Assembly (NCBI GenBank): GCA_038363925.1
Contig: JAQQWL010000013.1
Location: 1,612,001 to 1,676,000, forward strand
Length of the DNA stretch: 64,000 nucleotides
Origin: Apiospora phragmitis
Lineage: Eukaryota > Ascomycota > Sordariomycetes > Amphisphaeriales > Apiosporaceae
Direction: 5' to 3'
In this document: in pieces, positions 11,777 through 25,076 of the stretch
How positions within the stretch are numbered: the stretch's first letter is position 1
Layout of the letters: every line of letters starts with the position of its first letter
Position numbers and translations under genes: made by a program
The notes under the pieces: generated by a model
The model's input: the letters and a program-made list of their open reading frames with translations, nothing else
Told to the model about the DNA's origin: nothing
Databases searched by the model: none

Positions 11777-12270
11777 GTGGGAACAGCGTTTAAATTAATT
11801 TAAAAAATTAGATCTTATTAAATGCTTATAGTTTATATTAAAATAAGCGTAGGATATGTATAAATATTTGTTATAAAAAGTATTATAATTTTAAATTAAG
11901 TTTTAATATATTATATTAATTAAAAAAATTATTAACGTAGTTTATTATAAAATAAACTATATTATTAAAAGGCTTGATTTTATATTTAATTTTCTTATTA
12001 AACATTCGTATATAATAACTCTATTAATATTACATCGATTTTATTTTAAAAATATTTAATAGCTTTAATAATTTAAATAATATATAAAAGCTAAAATTTA
12101 ATTAATTAAAAACGCGTTTTTATTATATATAACGTTTTATATAAAACGTTATATAATTAAATTAATAGCCGAACTTTATAACGTAAAATTTAATATTTAT
12201 AATATAAATTAAAATTAATTATTAAAAAGTGATTTATAAATATATAATTAATTTAAATACGTAAGGGATA
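11777..12270. other. Residual left arm of Z, strongly AT-rich
   Basis: About 0.5 kb of heavily mutated DNA between the Z terminus and the Y terminus, with no readable protein. It contains two perfect palindromes: 14 bases at 12108-12121 (around ACGCGT) and 30 bases at 12126-12155 (around TTTATATAAA). Confidence 0.5.
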
Positions 12271-12272
12271 TA

Positions 12273-12388
12273 TTACGATCGGCGGGTTAGTCCCTCGCGG
12301 GGTAACACTTAAGGCGTAGGATTAAATAAAAATAACCGTTTAGTTATTTCCGAAGCTTTTATTTTATAACGTAGTAGTTAGTTTAAAC
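12273..12388. repeat. Y left long terminal inverted repeat
   Basis: About 116 bases matching the reversed right end at 47465-47580. Differences are mostly transitions, with a short length difference in the CCC/GGG tract. Confidence 0.85.
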
Positions 12389-12389
12389 G

Positions 12390-13904
12390 TATTATAATAA
12401 GATACTTTTTAAAATAATTAATATATAAAATATAGTTAATTTTTTTTACCGCGTTATATAGCGGCGAGCGCGTTAATAAACATTAAGTTAAGCGCTGTAT
12501 TAGTTATAAACTAAAATTTAACACTTAAATAAATCGTTAATATAATTATTAAAGAGTTTTTTATAAAAATTCGAAAGTTATTTTTAGCTGGTTTAAATTA
12601 ATTATAAATATTAAAACTAAATACGATATTATTAATAAAAAATATATAAAATTTTAACGAGATTAATTTTATAATAAACGTAATTAAGTTAATACTTATT
12701 ATAACGCGCGTTAATTAATATAAGAAAATTAATTTAATTTAGCTCATAATTAAAAATAATTAAATATATTAATTAATAAAACTAATATATCTCGCTGTTA
12801 TTAATTATTTAAAGTTAATATTAATTTTTTTAAATTAAACGCGCGAATATAATTTATAAAGCGATTAAATAATTAAATTAACTCTTAATAATTAAACTAA
12901 TAGTAAAATAAACTTTAATTAAACTAAGTACTTTAATAAGTATATTAAATTATAAAAAAGGCTTATTATCGTTTTTTAATCTTTAACGGTTACGAGAGCT
13001 ATATTTTAATTATTAAATACAGTATTTTATTTAAGTTTAAAGCGTATATATTTAAAATAAATTAAGTTATTTATTAAAGCCTCGATTAATTATATTATAA
13101 AGTTAAAACTCTTATTTATTTTTAAAGCTACGTATTTTATTATCTTTATAAAAAATAATATAAAATTTAAATTTAGTGTATTTAGTTTAATATTTTATTA
13201 TTTAAACGAGGTAATTAAAAAACTAAATATAAATTTTTAAATACTTATATTTAACTTATTATACTCGAGACTAACTAACATTTATAACCTTTAAACGTTA
13301 TTTAATTTTTAATAAATGATTAAAAATTTCATGTTTAATAAATATAAAGTTTTTATTTATAAAAGAAGCTCTTTAATATAAATTTTAAATATTATAAATT
13401 AAATAATAAAGTGTATAAATATAATAATATATTTAATAACCTTTATACGCGTAAAGTGTATATTTTATAAGTTATTAATTTATTGTTTTAAACGTTAAAA
13501 AGTTAAGAAATCGCGGTTTTAATTTAAAAAAGCCGTTATCATTTAAGAATTTTAAGAGTTATTAAACGAGAAGTTAAAAGAGAAGCGTTTAATAACCGGT
13601 GAAAGCGAAAAAAAGGTTTATTAAAACGAAGGGCGACCGGTAAAAGGCGCTATAATATTTACGGCGAAATAAGTTATAATACGTAAATATAAAAAAAGGA
13701 TATAAAATCGAGTAATAAATTAAATAACGAGTAGTTTTAATTAAGTTAAATAAAAGTATAAAAAAATAAAAATATTAAGCTTTTTAATAATAAAGCTTAT
13801 TTAGTAGTAAATTATATTATATTTATAGCTATTATTTTTAAGTAAAGGATTTAAATACCTTATATCACCTCTATAAAGATTTATTTACCCTGTCATTTTA
13901 TCTA
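12390..13904 (+). pseudogene. Y transposase, N-terminal through zinc-knuckle-like tail (RIP-destroyed)
   Basis: Stop codons occur throughout. Still readable are the DDE-domain strand corresponding to a D-G-H-x-S-H motif near 12980-13010 and the C-terminal tail near 13640-13700, where a C-x2-C-G-x2-G-H-N-x-R-T-C type motif survives with C-to-Y and H-to-Y changes. This tail is typical of Fot-like pogo transposases. The coding remnant is followed by the gypsy3 insertion at 13905-13909. Confidence 0.7.
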
Positions 13905-13909
13905 CCGGT

Positions 13910-14547
13910 TATAACAAACGCTATCTAGGTTTTAAAAAAAACCTAGTAAGACGTACTAGGGTTTATATTAATAATACGAGAGAGTATTTAAACGTGCGAT
14001 AAGAGTAACGCTTTTATCGATATAATATATAATAGCCGGGTCGTAACGTGGTAATAAGGGGTTAAGTAAAAGTATTTATATAATAAGGTCGTTAAAGTTG
14101 TTTACTTTATTAATAGGTTAAGATTAATACTTAAATTAATTATTAAAGTAGAGAGTGTTTATATAAAATATATAAGGAATCGTTTATTATTACATATTTA
14201 ATCTTTACTTTATTAATTCCTTCGTTACTTAGTTTTAATTAACCGTAATTAATATTATTTAATTAAGTATTATTAAACTACGCCTCGTTATTACGTAGCT
14301 TATTTTTAATTATTTATATTATTTTATTTATTTTTACTTATTTAAAACTAAGTAGCCTTATCGTGCTATCTTTATAATATTAATTATCGTAGTATTATAA
14401 CGGTGTTATAAGTTTTCTTATTATTAACGAGTTCGTTAATACTAGCCGGTGGGGTAAGTTCTAATACTAGTTTTCGTAAGCGCCTTAAGATATCGTATCG
14501 CCGTGCCGAAGGTGGGTCTAGTTATATAATTAAGTTAAGTCGTAATA
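13910..14547 (-). repeat. LTR-C, 3' LTR of gypsy3
   Basis: 638 bases, ending (forward) in the reverse complement of TATTACGACTTAAC. It aligns along its length with the other LTR-C copies at 29806-29862 plus 44805-45370 and at 48597-49222. A purine-rich tract (reversed) follows at 14548-14565. Confidence 0.85.
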
Positions 14548-14671
14548 CTATTCTCCCTCTTTTATTTATTTTATTTTTAAAATAATTAATTATTATAAAT
14601 GTTCCGTAGTTTTCTTTATTATATTATAATTTTATAAGTTTCTTTTTTCTTTTACTTGTTATTATAATATA

Positions 14672-16365
14672 ACGTACTTTATAAGCGAGCTACGTATTTT
14701 TAATTAAATTTTTTATAATTAATTTTATATTAACTATTCTTTTTTAATAAGTATAAAATTAGAAAATAAAGAAAAAAAAGTTTAATTTAAAGCTTTAATC
14801 GCTTTAAAATAATTCGAAATTAAGTATACGAAAAACTATAACGATATATTATATTTTAAAATTAACGTTACGTAGCCGATAACGCGGAATTTAATTACGA
14901 TTTAAAATCTCTATAAACTTTTAAAAACTTTCTAATTTTAAAAAGGAATTAATTATTCGATATATTATTAATCTAAATACGCGATCGTTTTTTCACCGGT
15001 TAAATAATATAAAAGATATAACGAATCGATTATTTAATTTACGCGACGCGAGACGCGTCGGCGTTAACTAGGCTTTTAATTTCGTATAACGATAATTAGA
15101 CCTCCGGACGCGTTTTAACCGAAGAATCGATTATTAAAAAATCTTTTACGAAAATTCTAACGCGTATCGCGCGTAATTTATTCTCGTATAAAATATAACT
15201 AATAAATATAAAATATAAAAGGAGGATATATTTAATTTCAACGAGACCGGGTTTTTTATAAATTAAATCTCGTTTAAAATAATCGTAACTACTTTTAATT
15301 AACGCGGAAAATCTAAAGTAATATAATAAAAGAATTAAGAATAATGTATAATTATTTAAAACGTCGGATTAAACGATTACGTTATCCCTTCGTATATAAT
15401 TTTTACCGGGAAAACGTACCTCTTTTTTTTAATATAGAAATAGCTTATTATTAAAGTATAAAGTAATCGTAATAATTAAAAATAATTAAATTATAAATAA
15501 AAAAAGCGAGAACTAAATTTAATATTTTAATTAATATATTAAGTCTTATATAAAAGGTCGTTATTACTTTTTAGTTTTAAACGGCTACGAAAGCTACTAC
15601 TCGATAGCTTTTAAGCTTTATTATAAAGAGAACTTAATTATTATATTTTATATATTTTTTTATTTATCGTATAAGTTTTAACTTTTTAATATCGGCTATT
15701 TTCGTATATTAAAAAAGGCGTACGAGAAAGAAATTAAAGGTTTTATACGGGCGTATATTACTTATATTTTTAAAGAAGACTTCCTACTAGCGTTTTTAAA
15801 AGCGTTCTAAGCGATTTCTATCGTTTCGAATATATAAAGAGGCTTTTAAAAAATAAGACTTGTTTTATATAATCCGGAATATATTATTTTATAGTTAGAT
15901 ATAAAGCTATATATTTTAATATTTCCGGGCATATTTTTTAGCTTATTTATTCCTTAAGAATTAAAAACTTTAAATAATTCGATTAAAGCTTAATTTTAAA
16001 CTAAATAAGTTTAAAACCGTATTATATAATATTAAAATAACTTTATAATATTTATTTTAATTAGTTTTAATTAAATTATAAAGGTTATAACGTAAATTAC
16101 ATACCGAGTTACTCTTTTAAAAGGTAAAAACGCGACACTTCGAAAAGTAAATAAGATGTTTAGCCGGCGCCGCCGTACGAAAAAAACGGCTATAAAATAG
16201 AAGTACGCGTACTTATTAAAATAATATAAAAACCTTTAAAAATAATAATAATTAATATATTTAATTAATTATAAACGTTATAATTAAATAAATTTATAAC
16301 TTATAAAGCTTAATAATAAAAAGTGCGCAGCTAGTTTATATACATAGCTCGCTTATAAGGTACGT
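14672..16365 (+). mobile_element. pogo1: Fot/Pot2-like DNA transposon in gypsy3
   Basis: TIRs begin ACGTACTTTATAAGCGAGC on the left and ACGTACCTTATAAGCGAGC on the right (reversed), each next to TA (14670-14671 and 16366-16367). The plus strand carries a decayed transposase: the HTH-like N-terminal region from ~14800, a Y-N-F-x-E-T-G type DDE strand near 15235, the N/D-G-Y-E-S-Y strand near 15585, and the GFRGAGLVPFDPE-like end near 15840-15890. At 1,694 bases it lacks ~130 bases near its right end that pogo2, pogo3 and pogo4 retain. Confidence 0.88.
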
Positions 16366-17261
16366 TATATTTATTATAACATTAAGTCGAGTTAAAAAGT
16401 CGCGGTCTAAGCTTAAAGGTTTTACCGCTCGTCGTTATAATCTCATTACTTCTTTCGAGGACTTTAGTTTTAAGGTTAAACCGTATTCTCGTTATTTTTC
16501 TAAAAAGTAAAAATATATAATAATAAAAAGTATTAAGAAATATGAAAAATATATTCGTTCGTTGTTTTCTTATAATAATACCGGGGTCTCTCTTTATTCG
16601 TTATAACGTATTTAAGAGGAGTATTATTATTTAAAACGTAAAAAAGCTATTATTAAAAAACGTTTTTTCGAGCTTTAAAAACGTTATTAAAAAAAGATAA
16701 TCGAGGCCGTTACTCGCTTAATTCGTTTTCGAAAATAAAAGGAAATAGCTCGCACTTAAGGTATAAAGCTATTATAACGTAGTCTTTGTTCTTTAAACGA
16801 ATTAAAGGAATAAGAACGCTAAAAATCGGAGGCCGTTCTCGCTATTTAAGCTTAGAAGGGTTTCGGCGTTATTAATTAAAACGTAACGGACTTTTCTTTT
16901 AAACCGGTTTCGAAGGTTATTACTTAAATACCTATAATTTTTCCGCGGCGTTCGCTAAGTATCCGTTAAATTTTTAGTTATTATTTTTTAATAAGTAATT
17001 TTTTTATTAAACGAGCTATTAAAAGCTTCGTTTAGTTTTTCTTTTATCGGTAATTTTCTCGACCTCGTATTCGTATTAATTTGTTTTAACTTTTAATTAT
17101 ATATCGATCGGGGTATTTTTAACCGCTAGTTTAAATAATAAAATATAAAATATAAGGTATATTTATATTATTTTAAGTAATAATGATTAATAATTAGTTT
17201 TTAAAATATTTTTTATAATTTTAAATAATCCGATTTTTTTAAAATCTAATTTTTCGCCTAG
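16366..17261 (-). pseudogene. gypsy3 pol 3' end (chromodomain region) and 3' untranslated region
   Basis: The minus strand aligns with gypsy1 23470-23760 through the end of pol, including the chromodomain-like segment (around 16960-17080). The remaining part is 3' untranslated sequence similar to 47948-48590. It was separated from the rest of gypsy3 by gypsy1. Confidence 0.75.
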
Positions 17262-17266
17262 TCGTT

Positions 17267-17889
17267 TATTACGACCTAGCCTAATCACGCGGCCTAGACC
17301 TATAAAACGTCGGCACGGAACTACGATGCCCGACCAGGCTACGACACCACCAGTATCGACCGAACCGCCAGCTATACTAACGCGAACTTACCCTTACTCC
17401 GCGGCCGACGGCCTAGTACGACGCCTTTCCGGCAGACCATGGGACGAACGCATACCCATAAAGGCTAAGGACGGACGTCACGAGACCACGGCGTCCCGAG
17501 TGAGCCCGCTGGAGTGGATTACCGTGATCCAAGGAATGGATCACCGTGAGCTAATAACGGATCACTATGAGCTAATAGGTAATCTAGGGAGATTAGTAAA
17601 GGAGGGATTAGATATATAATTACGAACGTTTCTTTTTATATTTTATATAAATACTCTTTATTTTAATAATTAATTTAAGTATTTATTTTAATTTATAAAT
17701 AAGGTATATATTTTAATAATTTTTATAAATATTTTAAATTATATTTTTAAGTTTACGATTTAAATTATAATTATTATTTATTATATTAATAAGTATAAAA
17801 ACTTATTATACGCTTAAATATTATTTCGTTTAAATTAATATAAACTTAATATATTTTATTTAATTTTTTTAAAAACTTAGTTCGTTATA
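17267..17889 (+). repeat. LTR-A, 5' LTR of gypsy1
   Basis: 623 bases, TATTACGACC...TTATA (TG...CA ends after RIP). The segment ~17280-17620 is almost free of RIP and carries a 97-codon open frame that I treat as accidental. The remainder, 17620-17889, is more mutated than the matching part of the 3' LTR. Confidence 0.92.
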
Positions 17890-17969
17890 TTTTAATTACT
17901 TTTATTTTTATAAATTATTACTTAAACCTTTAAATAATAACCTATAAAAATAATATTTATTTTTATTAA

Positions 17970-19480
17970 TAGCGCTCGTTACGGGAAAGTACTAATCGCC
18001 GGACCTAATATTACGTAGCCACCCTCTCGTATAAACGTCGATAGCGACGAAAGCGATAACGAGGCCCGGTACTTAAAGAGAAGCTTAAGGCTTTAAAGTA
18101 AGAAAATATTAATTATAAAACCTACTACGGACGCCTTAAAGGCGAAAACACTATCCTTAAAGGTAACTAGCGGTCCGAGCTAGATAATAATAACGATATA
18201 CGAAAACTAAAGGAGGAGGTTCGACTCCTCCGCGCAGCCGCTAATATTATTAAGACCCCCGTCGCGCTAAAAGAGGGAGTTAAGATCAGTACTTTAGCTA
18301 TGTTTGATAAGACTAACGGGAACTTACGAAGCTTTCTAGTTTAAGTTAAGGCTTATTAGCGATTTTACGAAAAGAATATTTACCGATTTTACTTAACGCG
18401 TAATATACGCCGCCTCGTTTTTTAAAGGTAAAATACTCGCTTAATTTAAACCTTACCTCGACGAACTCGTAAAGCACGATTAGTAAGTCGAACTTTACCG
18501 AACGAAAGTATAACGTATTTTTAGGAGTTACGAAAGATTTAAGGACGCTTTTAAATTACTGTTTTAAAATCCCGACGAGAAACGATAGGCCGAACGAGAA
18601 CTCGAAACCTTATAATAAAAAGGGTTAATTACGAGCTATATAATCGAGTTCTGATGTATTATAGCACGATTTAATAATACCGAAAATATTAAAATTATAA
18701 TATATTATTGAAGCTTTAAAGAGGAGGTTAAAAGCGAATTAAATAGACTTAATACGTTAAAAGATTTCTCTAATTATGTAGAATTAATTATTAAAATCGA
18801 TACGCGACTTTATAAGAGGCGTAAAAAGAAATAAAGAAGCTAATTAAAATAAAATAACCGACCTTAAATTAATAATAACCGAATTAATATTAAATAATTA
18901 TAATAATTACGACCGTTATTTAAGCTCCGAACTATTATATATAATTATTATAGCGGACTTATAAACTTCGACGTTATTTAATGAAAAACGGACGGCAAAA
19001 AATAAAATATTACTTATTATAATTATTAAAAGAAAGAATATTACGTTAAAAAATATTAAAGCTTTAAAAAGGTATTTTAACGAGTTTTTAATAAACGATA
19101 AATTAACGCTATTAAAAAGGAATTAACTTTAATAATTATTAAAAATAATAGCGTTAATACGCTTAACGTATTACACGATAATTTAATTTAAACGGCTTAT
19201 TATAATAACGGTTATACCATATATTTAGTAAATAAAAAAGGAACCGGATAATTCTTTAAAGCTTTAAAATAACGACGTACCCTATAAATACTCGCGATAA
19301 TAAGAAAGGATAACGGCGATAATAATAGCGACTTTATTAATAATAACCTTAAAGCCTTCGTAAAATTAACCGAATAAACCGAAAAACCTGAGAAACTAAT
19401 TAAAATACCCGTTAACGAACTAGTTATAAAGCTTATAAAAACTCGAAACTTTAAAATTAATAAATAACTAATTATTTTCG
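17970..19480 (+). pseudogene. gypsy1 gag remnant
   Basis: Stops in all frames. The segment near 18300-18480 reads as the capsid region typical of fungal gypsy gag, and a possible CCHC knuckle sits near 18940-18990. The same gag, more decayed, is at 31380-33017. Confidence 0.6.
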
Positions 19481-22400
19481 AAGTTATAAGCCCCGATTTT
19501 AAATAAATACGATAAAAGCTTATTACCGCCGGATTTAAATAAAGGATTTATAAAAACTACGTTATAAAAAATAACTTATAAGTTATTCCGATTAACGAAA
19601 AATACTTTACCTTCTCTTAAATATTTTATATCTATAACGGGTATACGGAACACCTCGTAAAAAAACTCGAGAACGAATAGTTCTCTCCAACGGATCGGAC
19701 GAAACCTAGTTAGGTACCTATACGCCGATTACGATATCGGGAAGATTAATATTTCTATACCCGATAGATAACGAGCCTACTTATTAATAAAAAAAAACCC
19801 GAGGTGGCCCCGGAAATGCTACCTAGACTAATAGAATTAAAAAAACTATACGGAGGACCGATACTTAAAGCACGTATAAAAAAAATCCTGAGCTTATAAA
19901 CGACTTTAAAAAAACGCGTAATATTTTTAAAAAATATAAGCTAGACGAACCGTTAAAATATTAAATAACCGATTTAATTTAAAACCTATATATACGTATT
20001 AAACTTACGATACTTTTTTAATAATTAAAAAAGTATAGCGTAATAATGTATTCCTAATTATTAATAAACGTAATATCCGCGTATCTCGATAAGTATAATT
20101 AATACGGGAAAACGGAAAAATCTTTAAAGCACGTTAAACGGAAAGAATAATCCGCCTTAAAAAATATTAACTCGATTTTATTAATTATAAAAAATTAAAG
20201 TTTTAAGTGTTAAAATTAATATTATATATAAAAAAAAACCTCGAAATATTATTATCCGCGTATAACGCTTTATAACTAATTACAAAAGAATGATAGTAAT
20301 AACGCCGGGAACGCGTATAAGAATACGCGTAAAAAGCCGGTTAACCTATATAGAAGTTAGGAAATAAACGCCGCCTATTATAAAAAGATAATACCAGGCG
20401 GGATAAAACAGGTCTTTATACTATATTACGGATAAACGAGATATCTATAAGTATATTATATTAATAATAAATATAAAAAGAGTTTATATTAAAGCGTTAC
20501 TCGATAACGAAACGTAAAAAAACTATATCTCACTACGAATCGTTAATCGCCTAAAATTAAAATAATAAAAAAAAACGCCCTTTACCGACTTAAAACCGTC
20601 GATAAAGGATTTATAATATACGAAAATAAAATAATACGGAGGGAAGTCGCGAACCTTCTTATTATTATCGATTAACGATATAAACGAATTACGTATAATA
20701 TTACGGACATATTAAATTACGATATAATTTTAAAAGGATACCTTAATTACGGGTAAATAATTTATAAATTAATTAAAGAATAGGTTAATTTTAATAAAAT
20801 ATATTAAAAAAAGACTTAATTACTAAGCGGTATCCTATAAAAAGAGCTTTAAACGAACTTATAATACTTAAAGCTTATATCGTTATTAAAAAGCTTAAAA
20901 TAAATATTACGGTATAAATACTAAACGAGTATAAACAGTTTAGTAACCTTTTTAACGGAGAACTAAAAACCGAACTACCTTAACATATACGCTAAGACTA
21001 TAAAATACCTTTAAAAAAAGGGAAAAAACCATATTTCATATTAACATACCGACTTAACCAGGAGTACGAATAAGCTTTAAAAGAATATATCGAGGAAAAC
21101 CTCGGAAAGGGATATATACAACTATTTACGTTATTAACTAAATACCCTATACTCTTCGTCCTTAAAAAGAGTAAAAACGGAATACTTAAATAAAAAATAT
21201 ATATCGATTATCGGAAGCTTAATAATATTATTATTAAAAACCGGTACCCCTTTCCCCTTATTAACGACCTACGCGACAAGTTATATAAAGCTAAGGTCTA
21301 TACCGCCTTCGATTTGCCTAACGTGTACGGCCTTATCCGGATTAAGGAAAAAAACGAATAAAAAACCGCGTTTAGATTAAAGTACGGATACTTTAAATAC
21401 CTCGTTATACCTTTCGGTTTAATTAACGTATTAGCCAGCTTTTAAAATATAATTAACCATGTATTATAAAAATGCCTCGATAAGTTTATCGTCGTCTACC
21501 TCGACAACATCCTAATTTATTCCGAGAATAAAAACGAATACCGATAATATATTATTATAGTCTTATAAAAGCTCTAGGACGCTAACTTTTTAATTAACTT
21601 CGAGAAAAGCGTGTTTTATAAAGAGATAATTACTTTTATAAGATATATAATATTATTTGGAAAGATTCGAATAAAACCTTTTAAAGTAATAGTAGTTAAG
21701 GAGTAGCTTACGTTTATAAGCGCTATAGAAGTTAAGTCTTTCCTAGGATTCGCTAATTATTACCGGATTTTTATCCCCGGTTTTAATAAAATAGCGATAC
21801 CCCTAATAAATTTAATTAAAAAGGACGAATTATTTAAATAAATAAATATAAAAGAAATAGCTTTTTAAGCTATTAAAGAAAGAATTTTTAACTAACTAAT
21901 ACTTCGTATAATAAACCCTATATAATTATTCGAAATCGAAACCGACGCATCGAACTACGCGATCGGAGGCTAACTAAATTAACGGGACGATAGCGGGAAG
22001 CTACACCTGGTCGTATTCTTCTTTAAAAAATTAAACGGACTAAAACTTAACTATTAAATCTACGATAAAAAGCTTATAACTATTATTAAGGCTTATAAAA
22101 AATAGAGATATTATTTAAATAATATAAGTACTTTAATAAAGGTTTATATTAATTATAAAAACCTTACTTTATTTATTATTAATAAAGAGTTAAATAAACG
22201 ATAAATACGATAGTTTAAATTCCTATTAAGATTTAACCTTATTATTATTTACCGGAAAAGTAACGAGAACAGTAAAGCGGATATATTTAACCAACGATTA
22301 AATTATAAAGTAAACGTTCCTTTAAAAACATAAACGCTATTTATATAAAACCAAAATAATAATTTTATATTATCTCGGTAATTAAACGTTATTAATAAAA

Positions 22401-23800
22401 TATAATACCACGATAAGTAAATAAAAAAGTTTAAGAAGTATATTCCAAACCCCGCTAATAACTAACTCAGTACTTAGAATAACGCCACCTATTACCGAAA
22501 CAAGACCTATATTCTAAAGCTATACCGTCTAAAATTTATCCAAAAATTCCACGAACACCCCGCGTATAGGCACTAAGGAATATTTAAAACCTAGAAACGT
22601 ATCCTTAAATAATTCGATTACGAAAACCTAAAAGCCGCCGTAATTAAAGTAGTTAACGACTATAACCTCTATAATAAAGCGAAGTCCGCTAAATATAAGC
22701 CTTACGAAAAGCTATAACTAATTACACCCCTAAATAAGGCCTAGAAAACGATTACGTTAAACTTTATCGTTAAGCTACCCCCGTTAGAAAAACCTTTAAC
22801 GAAGGTTTAATACGATAGCATTTTAATTATTATAAATAAGCTTATTAAGTATACTTATTTCCTCCCCTATAAAGAAATAAGCGATACCGACGATTTCGTA
22901 TATATATTCCTAAGGACGATCGTTAACCAGCACGGGCTACCTAAAACGATTATCTCGGACCGAGATAAACTATTTACTACCAAGTTTTAAAAATTATTTA
23001 TAGCCTAATTAAAAATTAAATATAAACTGTTCACAACCTACTACCCCTAAACCGACGGCTAAACTAAATATATAAATTAAACCTTAAAATAATACCTACG
23101 TTATTATATAAACGATAAATAAAATAATTAAATACGACTATTACTAATAACCTAGTTCGCATATAATAGCGCCGATAACGAAATAATACGCATATTACTA
23201 TTTCGAGCGAACTATAGGTTCGACTTAAACGTCGCTAAACAACCCTTAAAAAGAGAGCTAGCACTAATAGCAACTATACAAATCGAAAAACTAAAACAAT
23301 TCTAAATATCGCTATAAAAAAACCTTACCTTCCTCTAAAAACGTATAAAAATATACGCCGATTAAATAAAGTTAAAAAGATTAACTTTTAAAAAGGGAGA
23401 AAAAGTTTACCTCTTATAACGTAATATTAAAACTAAACGGCTTAGCGATAAATTAGATTTTAAAAAAATCGAACTATTTAAAATTATAAAAGTTATTTTA
23501 AAAACTAATTACCGATTATCGCTACTTAAAATAATACGGATATACCCTATATTTTATATTTTATTACTTAAACTAACCTTAATATATATAACGTTTAATA
23601 TATAACTAAAAATCGAAATAAATTAATACGAATACGAAATCGAACGAATTATCGATAAAAAAAAATTAATTAAAAATAAAAATACCTCGTTAAATAAAAA
23701 GGCTACTTATTAAAAAATAACACCTAAAAGTTTAAAGAACACTTAACGAACGCCGCTAAAGAATTTCGGGAGTTCGAACGACGGGAACCAACGGGCCGGG
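19480..23800 (+). pseudogene. gypsy1 pol remnant (PR-RT-RH-IN-chromodomain)
   Basis: Reverse transcriptase is readable at ~21060-21560 (a D-Y-R-K-L-N motif near 21200; the catalytic Y-L-D-D now reads Y-L-D-N at 21497-21508, a G-to-A change). RNase H lies at ~21730-22250, the integrase zinc region at ~22530-22660, and the integrase core near 22920-23060 (HGLPKTIISDRD intact). A chromodomain-like segment with W-K-G-Y / N-T-W spacing lies at ~23610-23760. Many Trp and Gln codons have become stops, so no product is possible. Confidence 0.85.
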
Positions 23801-24430
23801 CTTCGGAAAGTCGCCTAGGCTAAAGGACGACCAATCGACGTTCCCAGAGATACCTAAGGAGTGTAAGTTACCCAAAACGAAGTTCTCCTAATTAATAATT
23901 AAAGGAGGAATACTATCCTCCTCGTCTAGCTCTTATATCCCCCGACGAAACGCTTCCGAGCGTTTTTCTACTATAACCTTCTTTATCCGACGAAAACGGG
24001 CTAGCCGACCTAGGGTAGTAAATAACTAAGTCTATAGCAAGAATAGAGCCTCCTTTACGTCTACCTCTTCCGACTCTAGCTTCTTTTATTGAGCAGCTAG
24101 CTTCGTTAAAGCCGACGTAATAAAAGTGCCGTTATAAAAACGACCAACCCGGATGTACTCCGAATAACGAGACGATTTCTCGTTTATACGATACGCCAGG
24201 TTTTAGCGGAAATAACGAGTACAAGGTATATCGGTTAAATCGCCCGTAGATTCTATGTTAATAATAAGAATTAAACGCGTAATAGTTTTTTTTAATCGAG
24301 ATTTCTCGATATAACTAAATAATATAATAAGCGTACATTATAAAAGTAAGAAAAAAAGAATTTACCGAAACTTAACGAGATAAAAAAATAAAGGTATTTA
24401 TAAAACTTAGCGCTTTAAAGATAAAATAAT

Positions 24431-24447
24431 TAAGAAAAAGAGGATAG
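24431..24447 (+). other. gypsy1 polypurine tract
   Basis: TAAGAAAAAGAGGATAG lies directly before the 3' LTR, where plus-strand DNA synthesis is primed in LTR elements. Similar tracts precede the LTRs at 37258 and 48597. Confidence 0.6.
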
Positions 24448-25071
24448 TATTATAACCTAGCTTAATTACGCGGCTTAAACCTATAAAATATCGGTATAAA
24501 ACTACGATACCTCGACTAAATTACGATACTACTAGTATCGACCGAACCGCTAATTATATTAACGCGAACTCACCCCTATTCCGCGGCCGACGGCCTAGTA
24601 TAACGTTTCTCCGGTAAACTATAAGACGAACGTATACCTATAAAGGCTAAAGATAAACGTTACGAAACCACGGCGTCCCGAGTAAGCCCGCTAAAGTAGA
24701 TCACCGTAATCTAAGGAATAAATCACTATGAGCTAATAACGGATTATTATAAACTAATAGGTAATTTAAGGAGATTAATAAAAGAAGGATTAAATATATA
24801 ATTACGAACGTTTCCCTTTATATTTTATATAAATACTCTTTACTTTAATAATTAATCTAAGCATTTATCTTAACTTATAAATAAGGTATATACCTTAATA
24901 ACCTTTATAAATACTTTAAATTACACCTTTAAGTCTACGATTCAAGTTACGGTTATTATTTATTATATTAATAAGTGTGAAGACCTATTACACGCCTAGA
25001 TACTATCTCGTTTAAGCTAATATAAACCTAGTACGTTCTACTTGGTTTCCCTAGAAACTTAGTTCTTTATA
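24448..25071 (+). repeat. LTR-A, 3' LTR of gypsy1
   Basis: 624 bases, TATTATAACC...TTATA, aligned over its length with 17267-17889 and followed by TCGTT. Confidence 0.92.
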
Positions 25072-25076
25072 TCGTT

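Larger units (their letters stand above)
17267..25071 (+). mobile_element. gypsy1: complete-length Ty3/gypsy chromovirus, RIP-inactivated
   Basis: 7,805 bases bounded by LTRs of 623 and 624 bases and flanked by TCGTT on both sides (17262-17266, 25072-25076). The order of remnants is gag, protease region, reverse transcriptase, RNase H, integrase, chromodomain, which defines a Ty3/gypsy chromovirus. It is the best preserved element here, retaining more C and G than gypsy2 or gypsy3. Confidence 0.93.

Noticed and set aside
17326..17619. 97-codon open frame in the AT-rich block
   Set aside because: It lies inside the 5' LTR of gypsy1, the matching frame in the 3' LTR is broken, and it has no protein features. 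Its openness reflects the little-mutated LTR block.
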